Below, in pieces: positions 29,031 to 40,000 of a stretch of DNA of 64,000 nucleotides; the first letter of the stretch is position 1, and each line of letters opens with the position of its first letter. Made by a program: the position numbers and the translations under genes. The stretch lies in the NCBI GenBank assembly GCA_021850095.1, contig JAJZRX010000008.1, positions 1 to 64,000 on the forward strand. The letters are read 5' to 3'. A model generated the notes under the pieces. The model did not search any database. It worked only from the letters and a program-made list of their open reading frames with translations, and was not told the origin of the DNA. The stretch is from Deltaproteobacteria bacterium. Lineage in GTDB: Bacteria > Desulfobacterota > Desulfuromonadia > Geobacterales > Pseudopelobacteraceae.

Positions 29031-29933
29031 ATGAATGGTAAAACCGTAGCACTCAAGGTCGATGTGGATACCTACGCCGGGACACGGGACGGTGTGCCGG
29101 CTCTGCTGGAGGATCTGGCGCGCTTCGGTGTTTCCGCCACCTTTTATTTCTCCATGGGGCCGGATAACTCCGGCAAGGCCATTCGGCGTATCTTCACCCG
29201 CCCCGGTTTCCTGAAAAAAATGCTGCGCATCAAGGCTGCCTCCGTGTATGGCATCAAAACCATGCTCTATGGCACCCTGCTGCCGGCCCCGATGATCGCC
29301 TCCGATTTCCCGGATGTGCTGCGCGAGACGGAACGCCGTGGGCATGAGCTTGGCATCCACAGCTGGGATCACGTCAAGTGGCACGATTACCTGCCCTGGT
29401 TTCCCAAACACCTGACCGCCATGGAGCTGGGACGGGCCAGCGCACTTTTTGAGGAAATCCTGGGGCATCGCGCCGTGACCACCGCCGCGCCGGGCTGGAC
29501 CGTCTCGCCCGATTCGCTGGAGGTGCAGGACGCACTGGGGTTGAGCTTCTGCAGCGACGGACGCGGCAGGCACCCTTTCTATCCGGTCATGGAGGGGCGC
29601 CGTTTCCGGACCGTGCAGATCCCGACCACTCTGCCGACCGCCGATGAACTGTTGGGGGAAAACGGTATCACACCGGAAAACATCCACCGCTTTTATATCG
29701 ACAATCTGAACGAAGGACTCAACGTGATGACGATTCATGCCGAACTGGAGGGCGGTTGTATCCGCCCGTCTTTCGTGCGCCTGCTGGAATGCTTCAAAAA
29801 TGACGGCGTACGCTGCATTACCCTGGGGCAGGCGGCCAAAGAGATTTCAACTATTCCGGCTTGCGAACTCTCCATGGGCGAGATTGCCGGCAGGGACGGC
29901 AAGGTGGCCATCCAGGGAGGATGCAGCCAATGA
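29031..29933 (+). CDS. polysaccharide deacetylase, ArnD-like
   Basis: A 300-aa NodB-fold protein. The start at 29031 is chosen: it follows a purine-rich AGGGGAACGGAAG stretch, and the ORF-track extension runs back into the ATPase gene. LKVDVDTYAGTRDGVPALLEDLARFGVSATFYFSMGPDN matches the opening of ArnD, the 4-deoxy-4-formamido-L-arabinose-phospho-undecaprenol deformylase that acts in lipid A modification. The metal site is seen as D11/D13 and the HSWDH segment. No arnA, arnB, arnC or arnT is in the window, so the substrate may differ from the E. coli pathway. It shares ATGA with the next gene. Confidence 0.75.
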   Translation: MNGKTVALKVDVDTYAGTRDGVPALLEDLARFGVSATFYFSMGPDNSGKAIRRIFTRPGFLKKMLRIKAASVYGIKTMLYGTLLPAPMIASDFPDVLRETERRGHELGIHSWDHVKWHDYLPWFPKHLTAMELGRASALFEEILGHRAVTTAAPGWTVSPDSLEVQDALGLSFCSDGRGRHPFYPVMEGRRFRTVQIPTTLPTADELLGENGITPENIHRFYIDNLNEGLNVMTIHAELEGGCIRPSFVRLLECFKNDGVRCITLGQAAKEISTIPACELSMGEIAGRDGKVAIQGGCSQ

Positions 29934-30160
29934 TCTGCCGCTACTTCAAGGTCGCCCATCGCGACATGGTCTACCTCAAATTCATCCTGGAAGCCTACGA
30001 AGGGATGAATGTCATGAGTACCGTCGATAACCAGGCCGGAATCATCCGCATTGCGATCATGCCCGGTTTCGTCGAGGATATGGATGCCCTGCTGGCCGAA
30101 CTGGGTAAAAAAGTGAACATGGAACCGGTTCAATGGAACGATGAGCCCTGTGGATTCTGA
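29930..30160 (+). CDS. DUF4911-like small protein
   Basis: A 76-aa protein starting MICRYFKVAHRDMVYLKFILEAYEGMN. The start overlaps the deacetylase stop (ATGA), and AGGGAGG lies 9 nt upstream. The domain resembles a compact ACT-like alpha/beta fold (DMVYLKFILEAYEGMNVMSTVD...IIRIAIMPGFVEDMDALLAELG) annotated as DUF4911 in related genomes. No function is known to me. Conserved pairing with the upstream deacetylase would be worth noting but cannot be shown here. Confidence 0.6.
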   Translation: MICRYFKVAHRDMVYLKFILEAYEGMNVMSTVDNQAGIIRIAIMPGFVEDMDALLAELGKKVNMEPVQWNDEPCGF

Positions 30161-30228
30161 AACCCGCCTTCCCCGCGCCTGCCTTAACACGGTTACACAA
30201 CATAAACCATACCTTCAGGAGAAAATTG

Positions 30229-32511
30229 ATGCAGTTTAGCAGCGAAGACGTTCACCCGATTCTGGCAATCCTGGTCGAGCAGAGCGGACTGGCGGCCGCC
30301 TCGGTTGCCAATACCATCGAATTGCTGAAAGAGGGGGCCACGGTCCCTTTTATTGCCCGTTACCGCAAGGAGCGCACCGGCGAGCTGGATGAGGTTCAAA
30401 TCAGGCTACTGGAGGAGCTGCTGGTCTATAATACGGAGTTGGCCGAACGGAAAATCACCGTGTTGAAAAGCATTGCCGAGCAGGGCAAGCTGACCCCCGA
30501 GCTGGAGGGGCGGATTGTTGACTGCCGCCAGAAAACCGAGCTGGAAGATCTGTATCTGCCCTATCGCCCCAAGCGCCGCACCAAGGCCACCATCGCCCGG
30601 GAGCGCGGGCTGGAGTTGTTGGCCGATTTGCTGGCGGCAGGAGTGGCAGCCGGCAGCCTGGAAGAGTTGGCTGCAGCCTTCGTCAATCCGGAAGGTGAGG
30701 TGCCGGATGCTGCCGCCGCACTGGAAGGGGCCGGACATATTCTGGCCGAACGATTGGCTGACGATGCCGATGCACGGGCCTTTGTGCGGCGTCTGACCTG
30801 GGAGGAGGGGCTGCTCTGTTCACGGGTGGCGAGCGACAAGAAGGAGGCCGTCACCAAGTTCGAGATGTACTACGATCATCAGGAACCGTTGAAAAGTGTG
30901 CCGTCGCACCGCCTGCTGGCCATGCGGCGCGGAGAAAAGGAAGAGGTGCTGCATCTGGCGATTCAGGCCCCGCTTGATACGATCCTGACCGGCCTGAAAT
31001 CCCGGATCGCCACGGGCAAGGGGATCGCAACCGGGTTGCTGGAACGGGTGGCCGAGGATGCCTATAAACGTCTGATCGCAACCGCCATCGAGGGGGAGTT
31101 GCGGCTGGAGGCCCGTAATCGGGCCGATGAGGTCGCCATCAAGGTCTTTGCCGACAACCTGCGCAACCTGTTGCTGCTCCCGCCGGCCGGCAGCTGCCGG
31201 GTGCTGGGGGTCGATCCCGGCCTGCGGACCGGCTCGAAGCTGGCGGCGGTTGACGAGACCGGCCGCCTGCTGGAATACGCCACCATCTATCCCCATGCCG
31301 GCGGTGCCGCCAAGCTCGCCCAGGCCAAACAAACCCTGATCGACCTGGTCAAGCGCTGCAACAGCCAGCTGGTGGCAATCGGCAACGGCACTGCCGGCCG
31401 CGAGATGGAGCAGTTCGTCAAGGAAACACTGCGCGAGGCGGGATTGAACCTGGCGGTGGTGATCGTCAACGAGGCCGGGGCCAGCGTTTATTCCGCTTCG
31501 GAGATCGCCCGCGAGGAATTTCCCGATCTGGATCTGACGATCCGGGGCGGCGCTTCGATCGCCCGCCGCCTGCAGGATCCGCTGGCTGAATTGGTCAAAA
31601 TTGATCCCAAAAGCATCGGGGTCGGGCAGTACCAGCACGACGTGGATCAGCCCGCCCTGAAAAAGTCACTGGATGCGGTGGTTGAATCCTGTGTGAACTA
31701 TGTCGGGGTGGATTTGAACACCGCTTCCTGGGCGCTTTTGTCCTATGTTTCCGGCATCGGCGAAAACTTGGCCAAGGGCATTGTCCGGCATCGCGACCAG
31801 AATGGTCCCTTTGCGACCCGCAAGGCGCTGCAGAAGGTGGCCCGCTTCGGCTCCAAGACCTATGAGCAGGCTGCCGGATTCCTGCGGATCCGGCGAGGAT
31901 CCGATCCGCTGGACAACACCGCCGTACACCCCGAGCGCTATGGTGTGGTGGAACGGATGGCGGCCGACCTGGGAGTCACGGTGGCCGAACTGGTGGCCGA
32001 TCCGGCCAACGTGGAGCGGATCGAGCTGTCGCGCTACATCGCAGAAGGGCTGGGGCTGCCGACTCTGAAGGATATTATCGAGGAGCTGAAAAAACCGGGG
32101 CGCGATCCGCGAGCGGCGTTTAAAACCGCCGAACTGCGTGACGATATCCGGGAGATGTCCGATCTGAATGAGGGGATGATTCTGGAAGGGACCGTTACCA
32201 ACGTGGCCGCCTTTGGCGCCTTTGTCGACATCGGAGTTCACCAGGACGGCCTGGTGCATGTCAGCCATCTCTCGAGCCGATTCATCAAGGAGCCGGGCGA
32301 GGCGGTCAAGGTCGGGCAGGTGGTCAAGGTCAAAGTGCTGGCGGTGGATATTCCCCGCAAGCGCATCTCGCTTTCAATCAAGGAGGCTTCGCCGCAGCTG
32401 CAGCAGGCCCGCCCCAAGGGAGCGCCGCAGCAGAAACAAACAACGCCGCCGGCACCGGTCAACAGTTGGGAAAAGGCAGGTTTCCGGGTTCGGGAGGGGC
32501 GGAAGAAATAA
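30229..32511 (+). CDS. tex: RNA-binding transcription accessory protein Tex
   Basis: A 760-aa Tex/YhgF protein. ATG 30229 is preferred over TTG 30226 because AGGAG lies 7 nt upstream. The N-terminal helical part (VPFIARYRKERTGELDEVQIRLLEE, DLYLPYRPKRRTKATIARERGLE) is followed by the YqgF/RNase H-like domain (VLGVDPGLRTGSKLAAVD), two helix-hairpin-helix repeats (LLSYVSGIGENLAKGIVRHR) and a C-terminal S1 RNA-binding domain (GMILEGTVTNVAAFGAFVDIGVHQDGLVHVSHLS). It binds nucleic acids and acts with transcribing RNA polymerase. A Gln/Pro-rich tail of about 45 residues follows S1. Confidence 0.95.
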   Translation: MQFSSEDVHPILAILVEQSGLAAASVANTIELLKEGATVPFIARYRKERTGELDEVQIRLLEELLVYNTELAERKITVLKSIAEQGKLTPELEGRIVDCRQKTELEDLYLPYRPKRRTKATIARERGLELLADLLAAGVAAGSLEELAAAFVNPEGEVPDAAAALEGAGHILAERLADDADARAFVRRLTWEEGLLCSRVASDKKEAVTKFEMYYDHQEPLKSVPSHRLLAMRRGEKEEVLHLAIQAPLDTILTGLKSRIATGKGIATGLLERVAEDAYKRLIATAIEGELRLEARNRADEVAIKVFADNLRNLLLLPPAGSCRVLGVDPGLRTGSKLAAVDETGRLLEYATIYPHAGGAAKLAQAKQTLIDLVKRCNSQLVAIGNGTAGREMEQFVKETLREAGLNLAVVIVNEAGASVYSASEIAREEFPDLDLTIRGGASIARRLQDPLAELVKIDPKSIGVGQYQHDVDQPALKKSLDAVVESCVNYVGVDLNTASWALLSYVSGIGENLAKGIVRHRDQNGPFATRKALQKVARFGSKTYEQAAGFLRIRRGSDPLDNTAVHPERYGVVERMAADLGVTVAELVADPANVERIELSRYIAEGLGLPTLKDIIEELKKPGRDPRAAFKTAELRDDIREMSDLNEGMILEGTVTNVAAFGAFVDIGVHQDGLVHVSHLSSRFIKEPGEAVKVGQVVKVKVLAVDIPRKRISLSIKEASPQLQQARPKGAPQQKQTTPPAPVNSWEKAGFRVREGRKK

Positions 32512-32527
32512 TCTGAAAAATATTTGC

Positions 32528-32649
32528 ACCACAGAGTCACAGGGAACACAGAGAACTTCTGAAAAGACTCATCATAAAAGTAACGAAACCTTCTTTACCC
32601 TGTTGTTTGAGTCGGAGTTTTTCCTCCGTGTTCTCTGTGGCTCTGTGGT
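32528..32649. repeat. 122-bp inverted-repeat element between tex and the radical SAM gene
   Basis: Two 26-bp arms (32528-32553 and 32624-32649) match with three mismatches; the arm begins ACCACAGAG. The 70-bp centre has no ORF. The CACAGAG unit is internally repeated. It lies between convergent genes and resembles the element at 54041-54163 in unit composition. Confidence 0.75.
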
Positions 32650-32668
32650 AAATGATTTTAAATTTATT

Positions 32669-34372
32669 TCATACCAGCAGTACCCGCAAGCCCAGCCCGG
32701 CGCCCGAAACGTAGACGAACGTGCAGGTTGTCGGGCCTTTTTCCCATTTCCCGTTTCGGTAATCATTGATAAAATTATGGCGGAAGGCCTTGATCCGGCA
32801 GTCAGCCGGCAGATCAAGCCCCTCCGGCAGATCGCGCAGTCCGGGCCAGCTGCACTCTTTTTGCCGCTGTTCAATAAAAGATGGGAGCTTGCCCATCAGC
32901 GGCATTTCGCTGCGGCAGTAGTCGAAGAACAGCGCATCGAAAAGACGGGGTTTTTCGTTTTCATCAACCAGATCTTCCGCCAGAACGGCAAACAGTTCAT
33001 AGACCCGGCGCCGTGAAAAGCTGGAAAGATTTTCGTTGCCGGCTTTGCGGGCCATTGCGTCGAGTATACCGGACCTTATATGCCGTTTCTCCAAATACTG
33101 AAATACAGTGCCGAAACCGCCATGTTTCTGAAAAAGATCCAGCAGACGCCCGATGGTTTCTATGCGACAGATGTCGTCATAAGACAGCCAGCGGTTGCGG
33201 AGAATCGTGTAGGGGGGATGGCTGGAGAAAGCATATTCCTCGCGTCCGGCAATTTCCCGCATCGGCGACCCTTTCAGCACCTTGAGCGGTTCGATCTGGA
33301 TCTCATCCGGTTCCAGATCTGCCACCGCCTGCAGCGAACGCAAAAAGCCGTCATAATCTTCTTCCGGCAGGCCCGCCACCAGGTCCAGGTGCAGTTCAAC
33401 CTTGGTTTCTTTTTTTAGACGGCGAACGTTATCATAGATCTTTGATAGGTTTGCCTTGCGCCCGACCTGGGCCAGCGTGCTTTCAGAAGCTGACTGGATG
33501 CCGATCTCAAAGCGGAAGGTGTTTTCCGGAACCTGCGCCAGAACCCGCAGATTGTCGTCGGTCAGCAGGTCGGCGGCGATCTCGAAATGAAAATGGCTGC
33601 CCCGGTTGTGCTTCAGGATGAATTCCCACAACTGACTAGCCCGGACGGCATCGTAATTGAACGTGCGGTCCACCAGTTTAATCTGCGACACATTTTGGCG
33701 TATAAGTCGCAATAGATCACTTTCGATCTGCGACCTGCCAAAGGAACGGACCGTACCTTCCACCGACGAGAGACAGAAAGCACAGGAAAAAGGGCAGCCG
33801 CGTGATGTCTCGTAATAGACCAGAGGTTTTTGCAGATCCACCAGACCGACCTCGAAGGGCGATGTAAGCGTATCCAGATCAATCTGGTTTCTGCCGGGCG
33901 GCCCGGACACGATATCATCGCCGTCGCGGAAGAAGAGGTTGCGTACCTCCGCAAGGCTCTGCTCCGGTTGGGGATGGTCTGTGTCGGCAAGCGTTTCCAG
34001 CAGCCGCCGGAAGACCAGTTCTCCTTCGCCCTTGACGACAAAATCAACTGCCGGATTGGCGTGCATCAGCTCAAAGATCCCGAAGGATGCCTCCGGTCCG
34101 CCCAGCGCGATCAGAGTGCGTGGTGCAATCTTTTTGATGTCCGATACAATCCGCAGGGTCTGCTCAATATTCCAGATGTAGCAGGAAAAGGCGATCAAGT
34201 CGGCCCTTTCGGCCATGATCAAGCGCAGGAGCTGCTCGCGCGGTTCGTTGACAGTCCATTCACGGATTACAATTTCAGCAGCGGCAATGTCGCGGCAGGC
34301 GGCTGCCAGGCAGGGGAGCGCCAGCGAGGCGTGGGAGTATTTGGCGTGCAGGGTGGTAAGGAGTATTTTCAT
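32669..34372 (-). CDS. B12-binding-domain radical SAM protein (DUF4080)
   Basis: A 567-aa enzyme. The N-terminal third is a B12-binding fold (MKILLTTLHAKYSHASLALPCLA, LIAFSCYIWNIEQTLRIVSDIK, TLIALGGPEASF). The radical SAM core follows with SRGCPFSCAFCLSS (CxxxCxxC) and FEIGIQSASESTLAQVGR. A C-terminal region of about 170 residues corresponds to DUF4080. No substrate is known; such proteins are usually methyltransferases or rearranging enzymes. Its ATG overlaps the stop of the capA-like gene by 4 nt, so the two form an operon on the minus strand. Confidence 0.8.
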   Translation of the reverse strand: MKILLTTLHAKYSHASLALPCLAAACRDIAAAEIVIREWTVNEPREQLLRLIMAERADLIAFSCYIWNIEQTLRIVSDIKKIAPRTLIALGGPEASFGIFELMHANPAVDFVVKGEGELVFRRLLETLADTDHPQPEQSLAEVRNLFFRDGDDIVSGPPGRNQIDLDTLTSPFEVGLVDLQKPLVYYETSRGCPFSCAFCLSSVEGTVRSFGRSQIESDLLRLIRQNVSQIKLVDRTFNYDAVRASQLWEFILKHNRGSHFHFEIAADLLTDDNLRVLAQVPENTFRFEIGIQSASESTLAQVGRKANLSKIYDNVRRLKKETKVELHLDLVAGLPEEDYDGFLRSLQAVADLEPDEIQIEPLKVLKGSPMREIAGREEYAFSSHPPYTILRNRWLSYDDICRIETIGRLLDLFQKHGGFGTVFQYLEKRHIRSGILDAMARKAGNENLSSFSRRRVYELFAVLAEDLVDENEKPRLFDALFFDYCRSEMPLMGKLPSFIEQRQKECSWPGLRDLPEGLDLPADCRIKAFRHNFINDYRNGKWEKGPTTCTFVYVSGAGLGLRVLLV

Positions 34373-35406
34373 CGGTCGCCGCCCGAAAAGCTGACCAGGT
34401 ATTTTTCACCCTTGTTCCGGATTTCGGTTTTGAACGGACTTGAGAGCGCCCTCAATTTTTCGATGACCGAATCGGCCCTGGCTCCGGACAAAAGACGAGG
34501 CTGGAAACCGACCCGGCGGTGCAGTACATCCAGTGGCAGGATCTCGGCAGTCCGCTGCTTATCGTCCAGTCGCAGGCGGATCAGGGCGCTGACGTCGGCG
34601 GTGGTGCTCTTGCTGGCAAAGGCGAAGTTGCCCAGGCTGTAGAAGATGATGCCTTGTTTGTAGCGCTCGATCCCCTGCAGCACATGGGGATGATGGCCGA
34701 TGACGACATCCGCGCCGGCATTGATGGCGTTGTGGGCGGCGTTGCGCTGATAGGCTTGCACCGTGTCGCTGGCTTCCTTGCCCCAGTGGAAGGAAACGAC
34801 CACATAGTCGGCCTGCCGGCGGGCGTTGGCCACGTCGGCCGTCACCAGCTTTTCGTAGCCGGGGGCGGTGCCGGGGCGTGTCTGGCTGGCGAAGAACTCG
34901 ATTGGCTGGGTCAGCGAGTAGCCCAGGAAAGCGATCTTCTTGCCTTTGATGGTGTAGAGCACCATTGTGCGGGCCTCGCCCAGGTTGGCCCCCGCTCCGA
35001 CCCAGGCGATGCCGACCGAGTCCAGGTGCCGCAGGGTTTCGGCCAGTGCTTCGCCGCCAAAGTCCATGCTGTGGTTGTTGGCCAGCGTCACCAAGTTGAA
35101 GCCGGCCTGGCGGATCGCCTTGGCGACAGCCGGTTCAGCCCGGAAGCGGAACTGCTTGCTGGTAAACTCGCTGCCGCCGGTGGCAATGGGGGATTCAAGG
35201 TTGGCCAGGTTGATATCGCCACTCGCCAGTTCGGGCCTGACAGCGGTGAAGGGGTGGTCATAGCCCTTGGATCTCAATATCGGCTTCCATTTGCCGGCCA
35301 GCATGATGTCGCCGACCGCGTTGATGATGATTTCTTCCGCCCACAGGCAGATTGGTATGCACAGAAGCAATAAGGTAAGCAGGATCCGGGTTATGATAGC
35401 TTTCAT
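34369..35406 (-). CDS. CapA-family (poly-gamma-glutamate synthesis-like) exported metallophosphatase-fold protein
   Basis: A 345-aa exported protein. The start at 35406 (MKAIITRILLTLLLLCIPICLWA) gives a proper signal peptide, whereas the longer track ORF adds 34 residues of low quality that overlap serS. Motifs of the CapA family are INAVGDIMLAGKW, LANNHSMDFGGEAL, VVSFHWGKEASD and ADVVIGHHPHVLQGIERYKQGIIFYSLGNF; Asp, Asn and His in these blocks form the binuclear metal site. In capsule systems CapA acts outside the membrane, but many stand-alone homologues have unknown substrates. The ribosome-binding site is weak. Confidence 0.75.
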   Translation of the reverse strand: MKAIITRILLTLLLLCIPICLWAEEIIINAVGDIMLAGKWKPILRSKGYDHPFTAVRPELASGDINLANLESPIATGGSEFTSKQFRFRAEPAVAKAIRQAGFNLVTLANNHSMDFGGEALAETLRHLDSVGIAWVGAGANLGEARTMVLYTIKGKKIAFLGYSLTQPIEFFASQTRPGTAPGYEKLVTADVANARRQADYVVVSFHWGKEASDTVQAYQRNAAHNAINAGADVVIGHHPHVLQGIERYKQGIIFYSLGNFAFASKSTTADVSALIRLRLDDKQRTAEILPLDVLHRRVGFQPRLLSGARADSVIEKLRALSSPFKTEIRNKGEKYLVSFSGGDR

Positions 35407-35476
35407 TGTGGCTCTTTTGGATTGACGTGAGGTGGTACAAGTGTTAGAAAAATACACTTTTAAACCCCAAAAATAA

Positions 35477-36760
<1,284 letters not shown>

Positions 36761-36819
36761 TTCCAGCATTAATCTTTGAAATTTTAAAAAGATTGTGCTA
36801 TACAGAATCCCCCGAAAAC

Positions 36820-36908
36820 GGAAGGGTGGCCGAGTGGTTTAAGGCAGCGGTCTTGAAAACCGCCGAGGTTAATAGCCTCCGTGAGTTCGAATCTCACCTC
36901 TTCCGCCA
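36820..36908 (+). tRNA. tRNA-Ser (anticodon UGA)
   Basis: An 89-nt class II tRNA including an encoded CCA. The acceptor stem GGAAGGG pairs with CTCTTCC. The anticodon loop is CTTGAAA, flanked by GCGGT and ACCGC, giving anticodon TGA, which reads UCA and UCG. A long variable arm (GAGGTTAATAGCCTCC) and the T-loop GTTCGAATC are present. The ORF at 36793-37005 that covers it is not a gene. Confidence 0.97.
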
Positions 36909-36944
36909 TTTAACTTTGATCAAATTTTATATAATGAAGCCAGA

Positions 36945-36972
36945 AAACCCGCTAGAGATGGCGGGTTTTTTC
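36945..36972 (+). terminator. intrinsic terminator after tRNA-Ser
   Basis: AAACCCGC and GCGGGTTT arms with an 8-nt loop, followed by a T run. Confidence 0.75.
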
Positions 36973-37022
36973 GTAATTTTAGTGGATTTATGCAATCATC
37001 CGTAACAGCGAGGAATTTCATC

Positions 37023-40000
37023 ATGTCCCAAAACCAGACCGAAAACCGCTTTATCGAACTGATGACCGAACTGTTTCAACTGGATGAAGCCGAGGCCCTT
37101 GATTTCGGGCTCTATCGGATTATTCGCCGCCAGAATCGGGAAATTCGTGATTTTATCGGTGAAATTATCAGCGAGGGCGGACAGAAGGTTTTGCGGGGTG
37201 GGCAGTTATCAGCTTTATTGGCGGAAACCTTTGCCTCTGTTGATGACGAGGCCACGGCGGATGATACCTACCGGATTGCTGAATTGGAAAAAGTTCTTGG
37301 TATAAAGCCGGGGATGAATCTGCCGGAACGCGAGCTTTTGTTGGCGTCACTGGAGAAGATACCGGCGACCGCCCAGATGGTGGCCGATTATCGCAGCCGC
37401 CTGGAAAACAGGGCCGCTGCAAAAACAGCCACAACGGATCAGGCCGAGGTGCTCAATCGGCTTTATCAGTTTTTCTCGCGCCACTACCAGGACGGCGATT
37501 TCATCGTCGAACGCCGCTATGGGCGGGACGGTAGTCGCTACATCCGTTCAACCGGCGAGGATACCGAGTTTCACTGGGCCACCGAGGACATGTACTACAT
37601 CAAGTCCGGCGATATCTTCACCGATTTCCCGGTCAAGCTGATCAGGGGTCAGCGGTTGTTGTTTACGGTTGAGGCGGACAGCCTACAGAAGACCCGGGCA
37701 GAATTGAAGCCGAGCGACAAGGCCCACTATGAGCTGGATACCGTGGCAGCGGGTGAGGGCGGGATATTCAAAATCAGCCTGAAGTATCTCAAGGGGGCGC
37801 AGAGCGATAAACAGAAGGATGAGATCGCCGCAGCGGCGCAAAAAGTGTCCGGCGGAGACGCCGCCGAGATCAAGCGCTGGCTGAACCATTTCATTGCCCG
37901 CAACCAGTCCGATTTTTTCATTCACAAGCGCTTAAAAGAGGCGTTGGCCGAGGATCTGGATATTTTCATCAAAACCGAGGTGCTGGACGCCGACCAACTG
38001 CTGGCCGACGGCGACCTGCCCCGGCGGGTAACCAAGGTGGCGCGCATCGTGCGCCGGGTGGGGCAGCAGATCATCGACTTTCTGGCGGTGCTGGAGGATT
38101 TTCAGAAGGCGCTCTGGGAGAAAAAGAAGCTGGTCTTTACTACTCGCTACGTCATCACCCTGGACCGGATCGACAAGCTGGCCGGCCGGGAGTGGCTGGA
38201 AACGCATCTGGAGCGGATAATAGAGCTGCAACGGGAGGAATGGCGGGCGCTGGGGCTGGGGGATATTGCCACGGCTGCCGCCTGCCGGGTGGAAATTCCG
38301 GGTGATCTGCTGACACAGGCGAGGGTGCGCTATCTGCCGCTGCCGGTGGATACGGTGCATTTTGATGATGAGTTCAGGTGGGCGCTGCTGGCGGCTGTTA
38401 CGCACGAAAAGGGGCTGGATCAGGCTCTGGACGGGGTGGCGATACATTCGGATAACTGGCAGGCGCTCAATACCATGCAGGCCAAGTATCGCGATCAGGT
38501 CAAGTGCTGCTATATCGATCCGCCGTATAACACCGGCGGCGATGGATTTCCCTACAAAGATGCCTATCCTCATGCATCATGGCTGGCAATGATACAGGAT
38601 CGGCTTAATGAGGCAGTTCCCTTCATGGCTCGCAAAGGCGCGCTGTTTTCCAGTATTGACCATGTGGAACGACATGCTCTGACCGAGGCTCTTGGACGCG
38701 CTTTCGGGCGCAATAACCGGGTGGAGGAGATTATCTGGGGGCAGAACACCACCAAGAATCAGTCGCCAACGTACTCGACCAACCATGAGTATGTGGAGGT
38801 TTTTGCCCGCGACCTGGCTGCGGCTAGCAGCGACGAACGCATGTTTCGCGAACCCAAGCCCGGCGCCGCAGAAGTGCTTGAACTGGTGGAGCGTCTGAAT
38901 TCTGAGTACCCAACTACGGCTGAAATTGAGCGGGAAATCAAAGCTTTGTTTGAAAAGCATCGTTACGAATTACGCAGCGAGCTTGAAGATCTGGGCGTTG
39001 AATACGAAAAAAGCCTGGATACCTGGAAAGGGCTCTATAATTATCAGCATGCAGAGTATCGGGATGAACACGGATTATTTGTACAGGAGTCTGAAGCTAG
39101 AGAGAAGTTGGCAAGAATTTGGATTTGGAAAGAAGGTGACTCTTCCTTTCCCAAAGGTGGTGGTACAGATAATAAAGTGGGTGTCCATACGTTTGGAGAC
39201 CCTGATTATCGTTTTTACCGCCCCAAACATCCAATTTCTGGTGAAAAGTGCCCACATCCAAAATCTGGATGGCGATGGCCTGAACGTCCGGCAGGTATGT
39301 CAAGTTCCTTTGAAGAGATGGATGCTGACCATCGCATCGTTTGGGGTGATTGGAATCCCAAGAAGCCAAAAGTTCCACAAGTTAAAAGATTTTTGCACGA
39401 AGTTGATACGCAGGTTTCGAAATCGATAGTACTTGATTATACAGATGGCGAAAAAGAGTTAACAAATCTCACAGGTAAAATACGAAGTTTCCCAAACCCA
39501 AAACCAACCACACTTATCGAACGCTTCATCCTGCAAACAACCGATGCTGACGAATGGGTCATGGACTTTTTCGGCGGTTCCGGCACAACCTTTCATGCTG
39601 CGGTAAGCGCACAACATGATGATCGCCAGCGCCGCCGTGTCTTGCTGATTGAAGGGGGCAGGCATTTTGAACCCATTTTGATGCAGCGGGTGAAACGGGT
39701 TTCAGCTGCCTGGTTTTGGAAGAACGGCAAACCGGTTGCTCTCGACGGTCCCGGCCTCTTCATGCGGGTGCAGGCGCTGGAGCAGTACGAGGACACCTTG
39801 GAAAACCTGGATATGGAATCCCCCAGCGACTCTCCGAAACTCCCCTTCGATGATCCGGCCTGGCGGCTGCGCTATCGCCTGGAGCAGGCCAGCCGTGGCC
39901 TGTATTGCGGCATTGATCGCTTTATTTCTCCCTTCGGCTATACCCTGAAACGGGTGGAAGGGGGCGGCGATGCCCCGGAGCGGCCGGTTGATCTGGTGGA

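Noticed and set aside
36793-37005. 70-aa ORF across tRNA-Ser
   Set aside because: It reads through the tRNA and its terminator.
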